The notes under the pieces were generated by a model. It worked only from the letters and a program-made list of their open reading frames with translations. It had not been told where the DNA came from and searched no databases. The position numbers and the translations under genes are program-made. Source: Cryptomeria japonica (lineage: Eukaryota > Streptophyta > Pinopsida > Cupressales > Cupressaceae). From it: a stretch of 64,000 nt of DNA. The stretch lies in NCBI RefSeq assembly GCF_030272615.1, contig NC_081412.1, forward strand, positions 547,490,488 through 547,554,487. Reading direction: 5' to 3'. Position 1 is the first letter of the stretch. Each line of letters opens with the position of its first letter. Shown here in pieces: positions 24,350-35,275 of this stretch.

Positions 24350-25412
24350 GAGAGCAATAAAGGTCATTTCTTGGAATGTTAGGGTCTTAAATACCCCTAA
24401 CAAAAGATGCCTCATTAACTCACAATTAGACTTAATGAAGTGTGATGTTTTAATGTTGCAAGAGACTAAGTTAGGTATGCAGGGTGCTAATTATTTGTTT
24501 TCTAAATGGAAGTCATGGAAGTTTTGTGTTTCCCCTTTTGCAGGGGCTTCTGGGGGTTTGGCTTTTCTTTAGAATGATGTGTCTACTGAGTTATCTTTGG
24601 TTGTTTCTGCTCCTTTATGGATGTTGGCCTTGGCCAAGAGTTGGGTTTCGAATGTCAAGTTCTGGTTATTTAATGTTTATGGTCCAATGGGTATAGTGGG
24701 GAAGAGAGCTCTCTAGGAATCTCTATATGTTGCCTCATCACCTCTACAAGGCCAGTTTGTGGTTTTTCGTGGAGATTTTAATGTCATTTCTTGTGATGAT
24801 GATAAAATTGGGGGTATTCAACCGAATAAGCATATTATGGTTGATTTTTCTGCTTTATTCAGAAAACTGATTTGATGGATTGTAAAACTTTGAATAGTCC
24901 TTTCACTTGGACAAATAGTAGGAAGGACTTTTCACAGATTGCTGAAAGGCTTGATCATTTTTTTTATTTCTGCTAATTGGATTTCTTCAAATGTGGATGT
25001 TGTTGCTATGGTTTTGCCTAATTTTGGTTCTGATCATTTTCCAATTATGTTGTCTATTTTGGATGATACAGCTCTTGGGAAAGTTTCATTTAAATTTGAG
25101 CCTATGTGGTTCCGAGATCCATCTTTTTTAACGCTTTTAGAATCTTGGTGGACCTCGGCCTCTTTCATCTCTGGCACAAGAATGTTTCATTTTGTAAAAA
25201 AACTTTCCTTTGTTAAACAACAAATTAAGACCTTGAATGTATTGCATTTTAAAAACATTTTCTCTGAAAAGGCTACAATTCAAGAAGAACTTGAAGCTTT
25301 AAATGATGTGGTTAAGAAATTTGGGATGGATTTTGCTACCTTTGATAAGCATAAATTGTTGAATTCTCAGCTTGAGGAGGTTCTCTCTCGAGAGGAAATT
25401 TATTGGCAATAG
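24350..25412 (+). pseudogene. LINE endonuclease domain (APE-like)
   Basis: The frame from 24350 reads I-K-V-I-S-W-N-V-R, then L-Q-E-T-K (Glu of the active site) and G-D-F-N-V-I (about 24771). Further on, in another frame, come L-D-H-F and G-S-D-H-F-P-I (about 25029), the terminal S-D-H motif. These are the ordered motifs of the apurinic endonuclease-like domain that nicks target DNA for L1-type retrotransposition. Stops at about 24571 and 24714 and at least one frameshift before 24939 inactivate it. Confidence 0.8.
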
Positions 25413-27250
25413 AAATCTAGGGATATATGGCTGAGTGATGGAGATAGGAATACTAAATTTTTTCATTCATCTACTAAATTAAAGAGGCAACGGAATAGGA
25501 TTTCTTGTATTCAAAATCCTGATGGGTTTCTCCTCATGGGGGACAAGGATATTGCCACTGAGGCTGTTCACTTCTTTAAATCATTGCTAACTGAGGAGTC
25601 TTCTATTTTTTATGATAGTTTTGCTTCTTCTATTCCACAATTTATATCTGATGAGGATAATAACATGCTAATGGCTCCTTTTTCTTCTCAGGAAGTTAAG
25701 GAGGTTGTTTTTCTATGGCACCTAACAAGGCCCCTGGGCGTGATGGTTTTATTGCCCTCTTTTTTCAAAAGCGTTGGTCTTTTCTTGAGGAAGAGAGTCA
25801 TCTTGTTTTAGAGGAAGCAAGGTGTAATAGGTCCATTTTGAAGGAGTTAAATACAACTCTTATTGCCATCATTCCTAAATTAGAGAATCCTAAATCTTTT
25901 GTTGATTTCTACCCAATTGTGTTATGTAGTACTTTATATAAAATTATCACAAAAGCCATCTCTATGCGGCTTACCAAGCTTATTCCAAAGATTGTTTCGG
26001 GTAAACAGGGTGGTTTTGTCTCGGGTAGGGAAATGACAGAAGGTGCTATTGTGGCTCATGAGATTCTGCATTTTATCTCCCATCGTTCTATTCCTACTAT
26101 GATTCTCAAATTGGATATGATGAAGGCTTATGATAGGGTTAGTTGGTAGGATCTCTCTTATGTTCTTGAAAAATTTGGGTTTGGGGTGAAGTGGGTGAAA
26201 TGGATCTATGCATGTATTTCCATGGCTAGGTTCTCGGTGATTTTGAATGGTTCCCCATGTGGTTTTTTTGCTTCTTCTAGAGGTCTTAGGAAAGGGGACC
26301 CATTGTCTCCTTTCTTGTTTATTATTCTAGCTAAAGCTCTTAGTATAACTATCTTGGGTGCTAGGGAGAGAGGTCTTTGAAAGGGTATTAGTATTCCACA
26401 TATGGCTGCTAATAATTCTCATTATTTATTTGTTGATGACAAGTTATTGTTTGGTCAAGCTACAATGAGGGAAGCAAAGTTTATTAATAGGATCATTAGG
26501 GATTATTATTCATTCTTTGGTCATAAGGTAAATACTACTAAATCTAAGATTTTCTTTCTTAATGTTTCCCCTTTGGTGCAATCTAGATTGACACATTTTT
26601 GGGGTTTCTTTGTTGGCCAATTTCTTTGTAAGTATTTGGGAATTCCATTTTTCACTGGGTCGGAGAAACATAAATTTTGGGAATGAATTTATGTTGCTGT
26701 CTCTTCAAGGGTTCTCTCTTGGTCTCATAAATGGCTCTCTTTTTCAAGAAATATTGTGCTTATTAAGGTTGTTTTAAATGCAATTCCTATTTACTTATTG
26801 TGTTTTAAATGCTCCCAAGAAATCGGTGGTTGATTTGCATTCAATACAAAGATCTTTTTTGTGGAATGATAATGTGATTAATAGGGCTCAAATTCTTTTG
26901 TTAGCATGGGATAAGGTTTGTTCTCCAAAAGACAGGGGTGGTGCAGAGGTTATGGATCTAGGCAAACAAAATATGGCTCTAGGTGCTAAGTTGGTTTGGA
27001 AGTTATACAAGAAGCCCTCCTCTAAGTGGGCATCTATTTTATTTGCAAAATATTTAAGAAACTGTCCTAGGGAAGTGATCTTTACTACTTCCTCGCTCCC
27101 TAAAGGGTTTGTAATTTGGAACTTCATGGTTGAATGTAGGTCTGTTATTCTTCCTAGTTTATCCTGGCTTATACATAATGATCGAAAAGCTAGATTTTGG
27201 GAGGAAGTTTGGAATGGCTTCTTGGCTCTGTCTAGCTTGAGAGATTGATC
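25411..27250 (+). pseudogene. LINE reverse transcriptase domain
   Basis: Landmarks in order: W-L-S-D-G-D-R-N-T-K-F-F-H (25429), N-K-A-P-G-R-D-G-F (25720), L-I-P-K-I-V-S-G-K-Q-G-G-F-V-S-G-R (25978), L-K-L-D-M-M-K-A-Y-D-R-V-S-W (26106), R-G-L-R-K-G-D-P-L-S-P (26279), and the catalytic box as F-V-D-D (26430) where L1 elements usually have F-A-D-D. The RT copies LINE RNA at the nicked target. Stops at 25410, 26147, 26378 and 26684 and shifts near 25715 and 26770 mean that it is dead. The motif content still places it in the plant L1 clade with confidence. Confidence 0.9.
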
Positions 27251-27526
27251 ACCCCTTATGTCTCTTCTCAAATCTTCTTGGGGTTTGTTTGTGGCTGATT
27301 AGTTTTTTGTGGATTCCTCGGGGCTTGTCCCTGTTGCTAGATGGAAATCAGTCGAGTCTCTTTTGGTTGACCAAGAGCTTTAATCTACTTTTCTTGAGGA
27401 ATTGAGTAAAGGTCATTTTCTTTACTCTGAGGCTGATGATGAGCTTATTTGGGCTCATTCAAAATCTGGGGATTATTCAGTTAAGGATGGGTATAATTAT
27501 TTGTCTGTTGGTTGTAGGGGGAAGAT

Positions 27527-28590
27527 TTGCCCTATTGGTTGTTTTGGCATGTTGCCTATCTTCCAAAGGCAGGAGCTTTTGCTAGGCTAGCTATCCAGGA
27601 TAGAATTCTCAAGGGCATGACACTAGATAGGCTTGGTATCACTGTTGTTTTTCCATGTGTCGTGTGTAGGGGGTCCCTAGAGTCAGTTGATCATCTTTTT
27701 CTTCATTGCCCTTTTGCTTCTCAATGTTGGTACTGTTTGTTCAAGAAATTAAACTGGTTTGCAGTTTTATGTGGGGACCTTCGGTCCCAATTCTTGGGCT
27801 GGTCATTGTTATGTTCATCATCTTTTTATGCTTGTGTATGGATAATTGCTCCTTCTATTCTAATTTGGAATATTTGGCTGGAGAGGAATAATAGAATTTT
27901 TAGGAAACACTCTTCCACATTATTAGATGTGCTTTTTTTTATTGAGAAATCCATCTCAAAATCTTCTTTGGCCTATATTTACAAGGGCATTAGTCTTGAA
28001 TGTACTTTTACTTCATGGGATAGCTAGGTCATCAGGCATTGGCCAGCTTTGGAGTTCCTTCCTATGCATGGGGCCATTTCTATGAAAAGGTATCTCCCAA
28101 TTAATAGAAAAGAGGTAGTCTAGTTACCCCCTCCTTCCAAATATAAATTAAACTTTTATGGAGCATCTTGAGGCAATCCAAGGAAGTATGTCATTGGGGT
28201 GGTGGTTTCTGATGATAAGTCTAGAGTCATCAAAGCACAATGTCAGTGTATTCCTGATGGGATAAATAAAGTGGTTGAGTTGCATGCTCTATTTGTTGGG
28301 TTTGATTTTCTCCTTTCATTGCCGGTTTCAGATGTGGTGATAGAAGGTGATTCATTAGTTGTCTTTTATGCGATCACAAATCGCTCTTCTAACTCTTGGC
28401 ATTTAAAATATTGGTTGGATAAGGTTCTATTGCAACTCAAGTATTTGAATTCTTTCTCTATTTCTCATTGTTATAGAGAAGCTAATAGTGTTGCGGATTT
28501 CTTGGCAAATAAGGCCTTAAATGAAAATATTCAATCTTTGGTTGATATTGATGAGAGTTGTTTGCCTCCTCGTCCTTTAAAATTTTAATT
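27527..28590 (+). pseudogene. LINE C-terminus: zf-RVT and RNase H domains
   Basis: 27527-28027 has the zf-RVT pattern: A-R-L-A-I-Q-D-R-I-L, then C-V-V-C-(x)n-D-H-L-F-L-H-C-P-F-A-x-x-C-W. 28199-28588 is an RNase H of the RVT_3 type: V-E-L-H-A-L (Glu/His region), V-I-E-G-D-S-L-V-V (catalytic Asp), and C-Y-R-E-A-N-S-V-A-D-F-L-A-N-K-A near the C-terminus. RNase H would remove the RNA strand after reverse transcription. The two parts are separated by a stop and a short decayed stretch. The RNase H piece itself is open and ends with TAA. Confidence 0.85.
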
Positions 28591-29512
28591 TTCTTACTGT
28601 AAACTCTTTTGCTTTGCTTCAACCTCGTATCTTGTTTGAGATTGCCAACATGTATGCAGCTTAGTGTGATGGTGTATGGGGCCTTCTTGGTCTTGTTTAT
28701 ATCAGCACACTAATTTTGCATGCTTGCATGTAATTTTAACCTTGGTACTGGCCAACGCCTAGCTTTTGGGTTGATGTATTTGGATTTCTTACAAAGCACA
28801 GTATGAGGGTGTATGAGGTTTTTTTGGACGTGTTACATTACCATTTTGTTTCTGCTTTATTGCTTATTATCTTATAACAATATGGTGGCAGGCTTGTTTC
28901 TAGTTGTCATACTTTTTTTGAGTGCATTTTCCTCAGTGTTGTATTGTTTGATTGATATTAGTGGTTTTACACAGTTTCCCTTTAATTGATATATAAATGA
29001 TTTTCATATGCACTTGCAATGGTGGCTTGCACGTATGATTAATTATGTTGCTTTATTGCTTGTACTTTGAGGTGGCGATTTGGGTATTCTTATTAACACG
29101 GCTCTAGGGATTTGGTTCGTGTGAATATCTTGCACTTATTATGGGGTATTAAGTGTAAGTTATGTTTGTGGTTTATTGAGGAAGTTTTGATTGTTTTTCT
29201 AAGAGGTGGCGGTTTGTGGAAGCTTATTAGCATAGTGTACTGTGATTTAGCTTGTGTCGATCTTTGTTCTGATGTCTTTTTTCATTTGGAGGATGTGCTT
29301 CTTAATTAATGATGGCCTATTTTTTCTTTATAAGCTTTCTCCTTCTCTTGAAATGCATTATTTTCCATTGTGGTTTTTTGGTGATGGAGGTTGTTGGCTA
29401 TAGATTTTTATTGCCTATCAAGCAGTGTGATTTTAAGAATCCTTGCATTTTTGACAATGAGAAGCTTGGTCGACTATTTAAAATTCATTCTTTGGAATTC
29501 TCTTTTTCTTTA
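28591..29512 (+). other. T/G-rich tract after the LINE RNase H, with an open frame cut by the transposon
   Basis: No domain recognised. Wording such as TGTATGGGGCCTTCTTGG and TGAGGTGGCGATTTGGG is typical of LINE 3' untranslated DNA. A 68-codon open stretch starts at 29309 and runs into the transposon edge at 29512. The same frame resumes at 52939 (see that entry). Confidence 0.4.
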
Positions 29513-29542
29513 GGGTTAGTGCAGGATCAAGGGGGGCCAAAA
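29513..29542. repeat. Left terminal inverted repeat
   Basis: GGGTTAGTGCAGGATCA followed by AGGGGGGCCAAAA. It pairs with 52905-52934 with five mismatches; a short AAGTGGCGATG block just inside also has a counterpart (AAGTGGCAATG) on the right side. TTTA precedes it. Confidence 0.75.
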
Positions 29543-29652
29543 AGTGGCGATGTGAAAAAAATAGCCTTCCTCACTCGCCTAAAAATGCGAAAATCTATGT
29601 TGACTTTTTGCTTGGCCTGGGTGTCAGTACACCTTGGCCTAGTAATTACCTA

Positions 29653-29710
29653 TGCAAATCGGATATCCGAGAAAATCGGATATCCGAGAAAATCGGATAT
29701 CTGATTTTTA
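29653..29710. repeat. GATATCCG box cluster, left side
   Basis: Three copies of AAATCGGATAT(C/T)CGAG-type words in a row. The core CGGATATCCG is a perfect palindrome. Related boxes occur at 30617-30640, 30700-30735, 50648-50695, 50783-50800, 52270-52300 and 5373-5390. They are candidate transposase-binding or subterminal repeats (inference). Confidence 0.7.
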
Positions 29711-30610
29711 TTTATAATTTTAATTTAAAAAATATATTATATGCTACATATTACATTATATATATTATATAATGCGTATTATATAATATATTATATTATA
29801 ATATTATATTATATTATATTATAATATTATATTATATTATATTATATTATATTATATATTATATAATACAATATTATATTATATTATATTATATTATATT
29901 ATATTATATTATATATTATATAATACAATATTATATTATATATAATATAATATAATATTATATTATATATTATAATATAATACAACATTATAATATATTA
30001 TATAATATATTATAATATAATACAATATTATAATATATTATATTATATATTATACAATATTATATTATATTATATATTATAATATAATACAATATTGTAT
30101 TATATTATATATTATAATATAATACAATATTGTATTATATTATATAATATATAATATAATATAATATAATACAATATTATAATATATTATATAATATATA
30201 ATATAATATAATATTATATTGTATAATATATAATATTATATAATATTATATATAATATAATATTATATTATATTATATATAATATAATATTATATTATAT
30301 ATAATATAATATAATATAATATTGTATTATATTATATATAATATTATATAATATAATATAATATTGCATTATATTATATATTATAATATATATAATATAA
30401 TACAATACGTATTATATAATATAATATAATATAATATTATATATAATATAATATAATATAATATAATATAATATACTATATAATATTATATTATATTAAA
30501 TTATATTATATGATATTATAATATATATATAATATAATACAATATGTATTATATAATATAATAATAATATATTATTATATTATATATGTTATTTAAAAAT
30601 AATTTAAGTA
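29711..30610. repeat. TATAATATTATA palindromic AT array
   Basis: About 900 bp of A and T only apart from scattered single C or G, built from TATTATA/TATAATA words that are self-complementary at every scale. It lies exactly between GATATCCG boxes (29708 and 30617). It would extrude cruciforms readily. No coding content. Confidence 0.9.
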
Positions 30611-30616
30611 TAGAAA

Positions 30617-30950
30617 TCGGATATCCGATTTTCTCAGACTTTTATATTTCAACTGTGACAGTCCTGTGAGTCATTTTTAACTCACGGGTCGTCCGAATTC
30701 ATCAAAATCCGATATCCGCTCCATCCGATATCCAGTGTTTTGACAAAAAATTGCAAAAAAATAGATTTAGAGGTAAGAATTTTATTGTTTTGAATCATTT
30801 TCATTTATTTTTTATATTTTTTGTTAATGTTTATTTGAGTTTTCATTGAAAATATGGTTTTTTCATGAAAACTAGGTTTTTTAAAATCAAATACCTAATT
30901 GTTTAAATTTGTTAACTAAATTTAATTGTTTACATTCAATTAGATTAAAA
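30617..30950 (+). promoter_or_regulatory. 5' region of the plus-strand transposon gene, with probable leader intron
   Basis: After GATATCCG boxes at 30617-30640 and 30700-30735, the sequence has an AGAG|GTAAGAAT splice donor at 30773 and a T-rich stretch ending CAATTAG at 30943. The ATG is at 30951. A 171-nt leader intron is plausible. The boxes could act as transposase-binding or promoter elements. Confidence 0.4.
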
Positions 30951-31961
30951 ATGGGGGATAACAATGAAAACACTGACCAACTGCAACAACCAAACCCTCA
31001 TTTGCCAAACCCCCCCCCCAATTCAAGATTTGATTGCACAAAATTTGAATGAATTGAGGGGGATTGCAGCAGTATATCATAGGATCCCTCGTCTACACCC
31101 ATTGTTTGATCCTCTTACGTCAATCATAAAAAGTATGGAAACCATGACTAAGGAGCACGATGCCGCCCTTTTCTAGCAAGATTCTATGAAGGAAAAATAT
31201 GTAGATGGCTTGTTGTATAAGGATATCAAGGATCTTGAGATATCCAAAGCCGAAATTGCCTCATTGTTTGTCAATCCCCATACTGGTCAGCTCGTAGATC
31301 CCAAAAAAACAAAACTTTCTATCAAATGGTGCACAAATGATGGGATTGTGCAAAACTTTTGGGATCGTTGGTGGATGGTTTTCGACAAACCACCCAACAA
31401 CAATCTTGATATCCTCTTCTATTTCATAAAAAAATTGTATGTTGAGTTTGTTTTACGCAAACATGTGAACTACTTTGACATCCAACCTTTCCAGGGTGTA
31501 GGTTTAGGTATGCCCCAAAATAGACCTGGGGCAATCAGAGTAGTCTAGGGCCCATATGTCCCCCTCCTCTTGTTGATCCCCCACCTGCAATTCAGCATCC
31601 TGATATCATTTGTGAGGCGGCTTCACAGACCATATCGGCTATTCACTCTTTGAGTAGCCTTTTGGTTTCTCAGGCTACGTCAGTAGCTCAGCCTACTCTT
31701 GATGGTAGCGGTGCATCCGATGCCAGTGACACGTCATCATCAGCTCGACACATATGCATGCCCCATAGTTGTGTCATGTGTGGGCACGTATGCTTTGGTC
31801 CAGTTGGACAACGTGTTGATCCTTCTGTGGGCAGTGCAGATTATGAGGTGCATGAGATGCATGATGCGCCAGATGTTATTACATAGACTGAAGGATACCC
31901 TAGGGAGTCCTCACATGCTAGAGTCGAGGAGGCACCGTCATCATACATTGATGATGTATTG
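30951..31961 (+). pseudogene. Unknown transposon-borne protein, exon 1
   Basis: ATG at 30951 (M-G-D-N-N-E-N). A C10 homopolymer (31010-31019) shifts the frame, after which the protein reads on to a TAG at 31174 (F-TAG-Q-D) and another at 31546 (V-V-TAG-G). Both are explained by CAG to TAG. A further frameshift near 31550 leads into a Pro-rich then Ser/Thr-rich segment and a His/Cys patch, C-M-P-H-S-C-V-M-C-G-H-V-C (about 31756-31793), that could bind metal. The central part has W-D-R-W-W and D-I-L-F-Y-F-I-K-K-L-Y and looks globular. It ends at a good donor, TTG|GTAAGA. I do not recognise the family. Position and divergent orientation suggest an accessory transposition protein. Confidence 0.5.
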
Positions 31962-32062
31962 GTAAGATTTGTGTTTTCACAGTTCATGTTATATTTTAAT
32001 TAAATATTTATAAATTAGATAATATTAAGTACTAATTTTTATTTACATGGTCTATTTAACAG

Positions 32063-32157
32063 TTGATGACCAAGGATGAGTTGAGATAGATTTAGGAGGG
32101 CACCTTGTCGGCCATTTCAGTTGGCCTTGATAGCTTGACGATACATATATTATTGCA
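32063..32157 (+). pseudogene. Unknown transposon-borne protein, exon 2
   Basis: Follows a 101-nt intron (31962-32062, GTAAGA...TTTAACAG). It reads L-M-T-K-D-E-L-R-TAG-I-TAG-E-G-T-L-S-A-I-S-V-G-L-D-S-L-T. Both stops are TAG and would be Gln if CAG. The 3' edge is uncertain because no clear GT donor follows GATACAT. Phase is kept with exon 1. Confidence 0.4.
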
Positions 32158-32259
32158 CCTAGTCATTTGTATTTTATTGTACATACATGCTCATCATTTA
32201 TATTTGTATTAATTGGATTATGTAGTAGCTTGCATATGTATCTTATTTTACTCTTGTAG

Positions 32260-32328
32260 GTCACAAGCAGTACGAGTGTGGTGCAGTGTGATTTAGGATC
32301 TGGTAGTGCAATTGGAGACAAGGGAAAG
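32260..32328 (+). pseudogene. Unknown transposon-borne protein, exon 3
   Basis: 69 nt (23 codons), bounded by TCTTGTAG acceptor and AAAG|GTAATT donor. It reads V-T-S-S-T-S-V-V-Q-C-D-L-G-S-G-S-A-I-G-D. Exact codon multiples and good splice sites on both sides support a real exon. Confidence 0.45.
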
Positions 32329-32436
32329 GTAATTGAATGCAAATATGATTGAATGAATAGTTTAAATAACTTATAGTGATTATACATGTCTAGACATAGA
32401 TTGATAGTTTCATATACTTGTTGTGTATATATACAG

Positions 32437-32517
32437 AGAACTCTTGGCTTCACATCCTTGATGACTACACCCAATATACCTGAAGAAGAAGAAGAAGAAG
32501 AGATGCCTCGAGTAGAT
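32437..32517 (+). pseudogene. Unknown transposon-borne protein, exon 4
   Basis: 81 nt (27 codons) after a TATATACAG acceptor, encoding R-T-L-G-F-T-S-L-M-T-T-P-N-I-P then seven Glu, M-P-R-V-D. The donor GAT|GTGTGT is weaker. The poly-Glu run resembles acidic linkers. Confidence 0.4.
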
Positions 32518-32617
32518 GTGTGTTTATTTTATTATTTGATTAGTAGATATAATTTGTTATTATCAATGACAATTATATGCTAACTTGTATCAATGTCATG
32601 TTTCTGAACATATGTAG

Positions 32618-32816
32618 GTTGTGTATCAAAATATTCAAAACATACCTCCTCTACCAAAGACATACATCAAGAGTCCTACAAAGCTAGACATTATTACCCT
32701 ACGCATGCTCCTATTTTTCCCCCCCACTCGATCAGACACTCGGGTTCATACCCTACCAGCGTCATCCCTTGAGCGCCCTAAGTGCTCAAAATTGTCAAAC
32801 TTTGATGGGCCCTAAC
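32618..32816 (+). pseudogene. Unknown transposon-borne protein, exon 5 running into satellite
   Basis: After an ATATGTAG acceptor it reads V-V-Y-Q-N-I-Q-N-I-P-P-L-P-K-T-Y-I-K-S-P-T-K-L-D, then enters the 359-bp satellite at 32690 and stops at 32814. Either the gene ended near here or the satellite expanded within its last exon. Confidence 0.4.
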
Positions 32817-35275
32817 TCGGAATCCATGGCACACCCAAACGATCTATTTGAACCTACGAGGCCACGAGAGGGGTCCCTACAAAATCTTATCTTGGTTTTT
32901 CAAGTTTCCCTACAGTTTTATTAGGGAAGCAATTTTTCGGTTGGCAAAAAAATCATCAATCTCACTCAATGGAACGTTGTCGCGTGGCCGATTTCTCATT
33001 CTGCTCATCGCGATGACGAACCGTTGGCTCCCACATGTCCAGTTAGGCATTATTACCCTACACATGCTCCTATTTTTCCCCCCCACTCGATCCGACACTC
33101 ATGGTCATACCCTACCGGTGTCATCCCTTGAGCACCCTAAGTGTTCAAATTGTCAAACTTTGATGGGCCCTAACTCGGAATCCATGGCACCTACGAATGA
33201 TCTATTTGAACCTACGGGGCCACGAGAGGGGTCCCTACAAAAGTCTATCTCAGTTTTTCAATTTTCCCTATGGTTTTATTAGGGTAGCAATTTTTTAGTT
33301 GGCAAAAAAATCATCAGTCTCACTCAATGGAATGTTGTCGTGTGGCCGATTTCTCGTTCTGCTCATCGCGATGATGAACCGTCAACTCTGACATGTCTAG
33401 TTAGGCATTATTACCCTACGTATGCTCCTATTTTTCCCCCCCACTTGATCTGACACTCGAGGTCATACCCTACCGGTGTCGTCCCTTGAGCGCCTTATGT
33501 GCTCAAAATTGTCAAACTTTGACGGGCCCTAACTTGGAATCTGTGGCATCTGCGAATGATCCATTTGAACTTACGGGGTCACAAGAGGGGTCCCTACAAA
33601 AGCCTATCTCGGTTTTTCAAGTTTCCCTACAGTTTTATTAGGGCAGCAATTTTTCAGTTGGCAAAAAAATTGTCAGTCTCACTCAATGGAATGTCGTCGC
33701 ATGGCCGATTTCTTGTTCTGTTCATCGTGATGATGAACCACTGGCTCTGACATGTCCAGTTAGGCATTATTACCCTACACATGCTCCTATTTCCCCCCCC
33801 CCACTCGATCCGATGCTCAGGGTCATACCCTACCGGCGTCGTCCCTTGAGCGCCCTAAGTGCTCAAAATTATCAAACTTTGATGGGCCCTAACTTGGAAT
33901 CCATGGCACTTGTGAATGATCTGTTTGAACCTACGGGGCCGCGAGAGGGGTCCCTACAAAAGCCTATCTCAGTTTTTTAGGTTGACCTACGGTTTTATTA
34001 GGGCAGCAATTTTTTGGTTCGCAAAAAAATCGTCAGTCTCATTCAATCAAATGTTGTCGCGTGGCTGATTTCTCGTTCTACTCATCACGATGATGAACCA
34101 TTGGCTTTGACATGTCCAGTTAGGCATTATTACCCTATGCATGCTCCTATTTCCCCCCCCCCCCACTTGATCCGACGCTCAGGGTCATACCCTACCAACG
34201 TCGTCCCTTAAGGGCCCTAAGTGCTCAAAATTGTCAAACTTTGATGGGCCCTAACTCAGAATTTGTGGCACCTATGAATGATCTATTTGAACCTATGGGG
34301 CCACAAGAGGGGTCCCTACAAAAACCTATCTCAGTTTTTCAAGTTACCCTACGGTTTTATTAGGGTAGCAATTTTTCGGTTGGCAAAAAAATCATCAGTC
34401 TCACTCAATCGAATGTTGTTGCGTGCCCGATTTCTTGTTCTGCTCATCGCGATGACGAACCGTCAACTCCGGCATGTCTAGTTAGGAATTATTACCCTAC
34501 GCATGCTCCTATTTTTCCCCCCCACTCGATCCAACGCTCGGGGTCATACCCTATCGACGTCGTCCCTTGAGCACCCTAAGTGCTCAAATTGTCAAACTTT
34601 GACGGGCCCTAACTCGGAATCCGTGGCACCTACGAATGATCTGTTTGAACCTACGGGGCCATGAGAGGGGTCCCTACAAAATTCTATCTCAGTTTTTCAA
34701 GTTGCCATATGGTTTTATTAGGGCAGCAATTTTTTGGTTGGCGAAAAAATCATCAGTCTCACTCAATGGAATGTTGTCGCGTGGCCGATTTCTCGTTCTG
34801 CTCGTCGCGATGATGAACCATCAGCTCCGACATGTCCAGTTAGGCATTATTACCCTATGCATTCTCCTATTTTGCCCCCCCACTCGATCTGACGCTTGAG
34901 GTCATACCCTACCGGTGTCGTCCCTTGAGCGCCCTATGTGCTCAAAATTGTCAAACTTTGACGGGACCTAACTTGGAATCTGTGGCATCTATGAATGATC
35001 TATTTGAACTTACGGGGTCATGAGAGGGGTCCCTACAAAAGCCTATCTCTGTTTTTCAAGTTGCCCTACGGTTTTATTAGGGCAGCAATTTTTCAGTTGG
35101 CAAAAAAATCGTCAGTCTCACTCAATAGAATGTTGTCACATGGTCAATTTCTCGTTTTGCTCATTGCGATGATGAACCATCAGCTCCGACATGTCCAGTT
35201 AGGCATTATTACCTTACGCATGCTCCTATTTTTCCCCCTCACTCGATCCGATGCTCGGGGTCATACCCTACGTAT
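32690..35275. repeat. Tandem satellite, ~359-bp unit, seven copies plus a partial
   Basis: The marker ATTATTACCCT recurs at 32690, 33049, 33407, 33766, 34126, 34488, 34846 and 35205, so unit lengths are 358-362 bp. Each unit has a C6-C11 run, GGGCCCTAACTCGGAATC, GAGAGGGGTCCCTACAAAA and GGTTTTATTAGGG. Differences between units are mostly C/T and G/A. Because the unit is not a multiple of three, the recurrent short frames are not conserved protein repeats. It lies inside the large transposon. Confidence 0.95.

Larger units (their letters stand above)
15419..29511 (+). mobile_element. L1-type LINE with C-terminal RNase H, split by an LTR element
   Basis: Plus-strand landmarks in order are: an ORF1-like frame (15419-16174), an insertion of a complete LTR element (16275-24179, target duplication CTAAT), then endonuclease (about 24350-25070), reverse transcriptase (25411-27240), a zf-RVT-like Cys/His region (27527-28027) and an RNase H domain (28199-28588). 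This is the known order of the plant L1 clade. All frames carry stops and frameshifts. The 5' end is not defined. A T/G-rich tract follows the RNase H stop, and the LINE may continue at 52936-53752 beyond the large DNA transposon. Confidence 0.8.
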
